Below are positions 24,907-26,057 of a stretch of 26,057 nt of DNA, piece after piece. Numbering within the stretch: position 1 is the stretch's first letter; every line of letters starts with the position of its first letter. The notes beneath the pieces were generated by a model. That model was not told the origin of the DNA. It saw only the letters and a program-made list of their open reading frames with translations, and made no database searches. The translations under genes and the position numbers were made by a program. Source of the DNA: Deltaproteobacteria bacterium (lineage in GTDB: Bacteria > Myxococcota > Polyangia > Haliangiales > Haliangiaceae); assembly GCA_018262455.1 (NCBI GenBank), contig JAGSPR010000130.1, forward strand, positions 1 through 26,057, given 5' to 3'.

Positions 24907-26057
24907 CACATCACATCGCTGATCATGTACGGCGGGTGGTGCAGCATCGTGATCTGCGCGCTGCGTCCCATCGTGCTGCGTGCCATCGCGATCGCCTCGG
25001 CGATCGTGCCCGCGGTCTCCCAGCCCATGATCTCCGGCACGGTCGCGTTGTCGGCACCGACGACGATCACGCGGCTCGTCTTCTCGCGGCCACGCTGGCC
25101 CCAGTACCACATGAAGCATGGGTGGGCGCCGTGGTACGCGTTGCCGCGCCGGTACATCTCGATGTAGCTCGGGTTGTAGGCGAGCTCGTCCTGGTACTTC
25201 TGCTCGATCGTGTAGCTGTCGGTGGTCTCCGTCAGCACGCGGTTGAAGAACTCGATGTAGCTGGGGTGGTGGACCGGATCGAACTTGTCCGAGCACGGGT
25301 GCGTGAGGATGAGGACCCCGCCGTCGCGCAGGATCGGCTGGTTCCGGTACATGTGATAGAAGTAGCCCAGCGCCATCACCTGCACGAGGAGCGGGTTGAG
25401 CGCCTTGCTGTTGACGTTGTACGGCGAGATGTAGGGGATGCCGAGCAGCAGGATGTCGGCCGGTCCGTCGACCTCGACGCAGTTCTGCTCGTTCTGCTTC
25501 GCGAGCGTGCGATCGTGGGTGGGCTCGCACGACCCCGCGTAACAACCGATCAGCTCGAACGCTGCCGGCGTGCGCATGAAGATCTCGCGGCGCGCGGCGA
25601 ACGGCAGCTTGTCGAGCGCCCACTTCATCCCCTGGAACTTCAGGCGATCGGTCTCGGTGAAGTCGTCCTCGTTCTTCATCAGGAACGACAGCGGCCCATC
25701 GAAGCAGCGATTGTTGAGCACGGTCTCGATGTGGAACACCTTGAGGGTCTTCTCGACCAGCTCGCCCTGCCGCTTGAACGACTGCGACAGGTAGCTCTTC
25801 GGCGGATCCATGAACGAGTTCGAGGCGACGATGCTCTTCGGCGTGTGGTGCGCCTTGAGGCTCTCGTACCCGCACAGCCCCACGGCCATGCTCTTGCTGC
25901 CGCCGTTCATCGGCACGTAGTTGAGGTTGACGTAGATCGTCAGGTCGCTCTCGGCGACCCGGCGGTTCATCTCGACGAGCTCGCCGTGGTGCGTGTTGCC
26001 GAGGACGACCATGCCGTCGGGATCGCAACCGTCGTGGTTGTACAGGCGATCCGGCCA
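24906..26057 (-). CDS. LarA-like (DUF2088) protein, 5' end outside the window
   Basis: This partial protein of at least 383 residues is open through the window edge. Its visible start, [20 protein letters not shown], then [20 protein letters not shown] with [10 protein letters not shown] and KAHH, fits the DUF2088/lactate racemase LarA N-terminal domain (ADLVI…GGAK…LPG…NH). LarA uses a nickel-pincer cofactor to racemise a 2-hydroxy acid by hydride transfer; DUF2088 proteins have other, mostly unknown, substrates. Whether the cofactor-attaching Lys and nickel-binding His are kept needs an alignment. An internal ATG at 26012 is not the real start because the frame continues with family-like sequence. 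Its stop overlaps the ElbD-like start (TGATG), so it is the upstream partner in the lipid operon. Confidence 0.7.
   Translation of the reverse strand, partial: WPDRLYNHDGCDPDGMVVLGNTHHGELVEMNRRVAESDLTIYVNLNYVPMNGGSKSMAVGLCGYESLKAHHTPKSIVASNSFMDPPKSYLSQSFKRQGELVEKTLKVFHIETVLNNRCFDGPLSFLMKNEDDFTETDRLKFQGMKWALDKLPFAARREIFMRTPAAFELIGCYAGSCEPTHDRTLAKQNEQNCVEVDGPADILLLGIPYISPYNVNSKALNPLLVQVMALGYFYHMYRNQPILRDGGVLILTHPCSDKFDPVHHPSYIEFFNRVLTETTDSYTIEQKYQDELAYNPSYIEMYRRGNAYHGAHPCFMWYWGQRGREKTSRVIVVGADNATVPEIMGWETAGTIAEAIAMARSTMGRSAQITMLHHPPYMISDVM

Noticed and set aside
24907..26028. N-terminal extension of the ElbD-like frame up to 26028
   Set aside because: This stretch is out of frame within the LarA-like gene and Arg/Gly-rich; the TGATG junction at 24906 gives the natural start.

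Overview
The window reads as chromosomal DNA of a high-GC, predatory or soil-type myxobacterium (Myxococcota; a Kofleriaceae/Haliangium-like lineage is my best guess). Pointers are the very high third-position GC, many small cysteine-rich lipoproteins, Sel1-like and TPR surface proteins, a PhnA-like membrane protein, and a multidomain lipid enzyme that matches ElbD, the ether-lipid enzyme described from Myxococcus xanthus. No rRNA, CRISPR array or complete insertion sequence was seen.

Left part (1-6890), an accessory region next to the initiator tRNA gene. A Sel1-like lipoprotein is followed by the 3' tail of a site-specific recombinase, a terminator hairpin and a 14-bp copy of the tRNA-fMet 3' end. 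Then come a small gene paired with a frameshifted retropepsin-like protease, a decayed recombinase tail on the opposite strand, a secreted seven-bladed WG/Asp-box propeller protein, and a 188/195-bp direct repeat. This repeat carries two copies of a recombinase tail and flanks an unknown 292-aa gene. The right-hand recombinase tail reads into the 3' end of an intact tRNA-fMet gene (minus strand). I read this as serial integration and decay of mobile elements at the initiator tRNA.

Middle part (6890-18965), ordinary chromosomal genes in short units: a PhnA-like membrane protein, a HAD phosphatase, a pentapeptide-repeat protein, an endonuclease/exonuclease/phosphatase pseudogene, a tiny lipoprotein, an OmpR-type regulator with its kinase (coupled by ATGA), a BKACE enzyme coupled to a CysQ-like phosphatase, a TPR protein, a lipoprotein carrying a stand-alone CcmI/CycH-type domain, a secreted Cys-rich protein, a B12-binding radical SAM protein and another tiny lipoprotein. 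Nearly every gene that must have its own promoter has a TANNNT-like hexamer ending about 5-8 nt before the start codon. This suggests that leaderless transcription is common here.

Right part (19020-26057), one tightly coupled minus-strand operon: a LarA-like (DUF2088) protein that runs off the window edge, a 1541-aa fusion of fatty acyl reductase, acyl/AMP ligase, acyl carrier and PlsC-type acyltransferase (ElbD-like), a 93-aa protein of unknown function, and an extended SDR reductase/epimerase. All junctions overlap by 1-4 nt. The nucleotide-binding glycine loop of the ElbD reductase domain is not visible, which looks like a small in-frame deletion.
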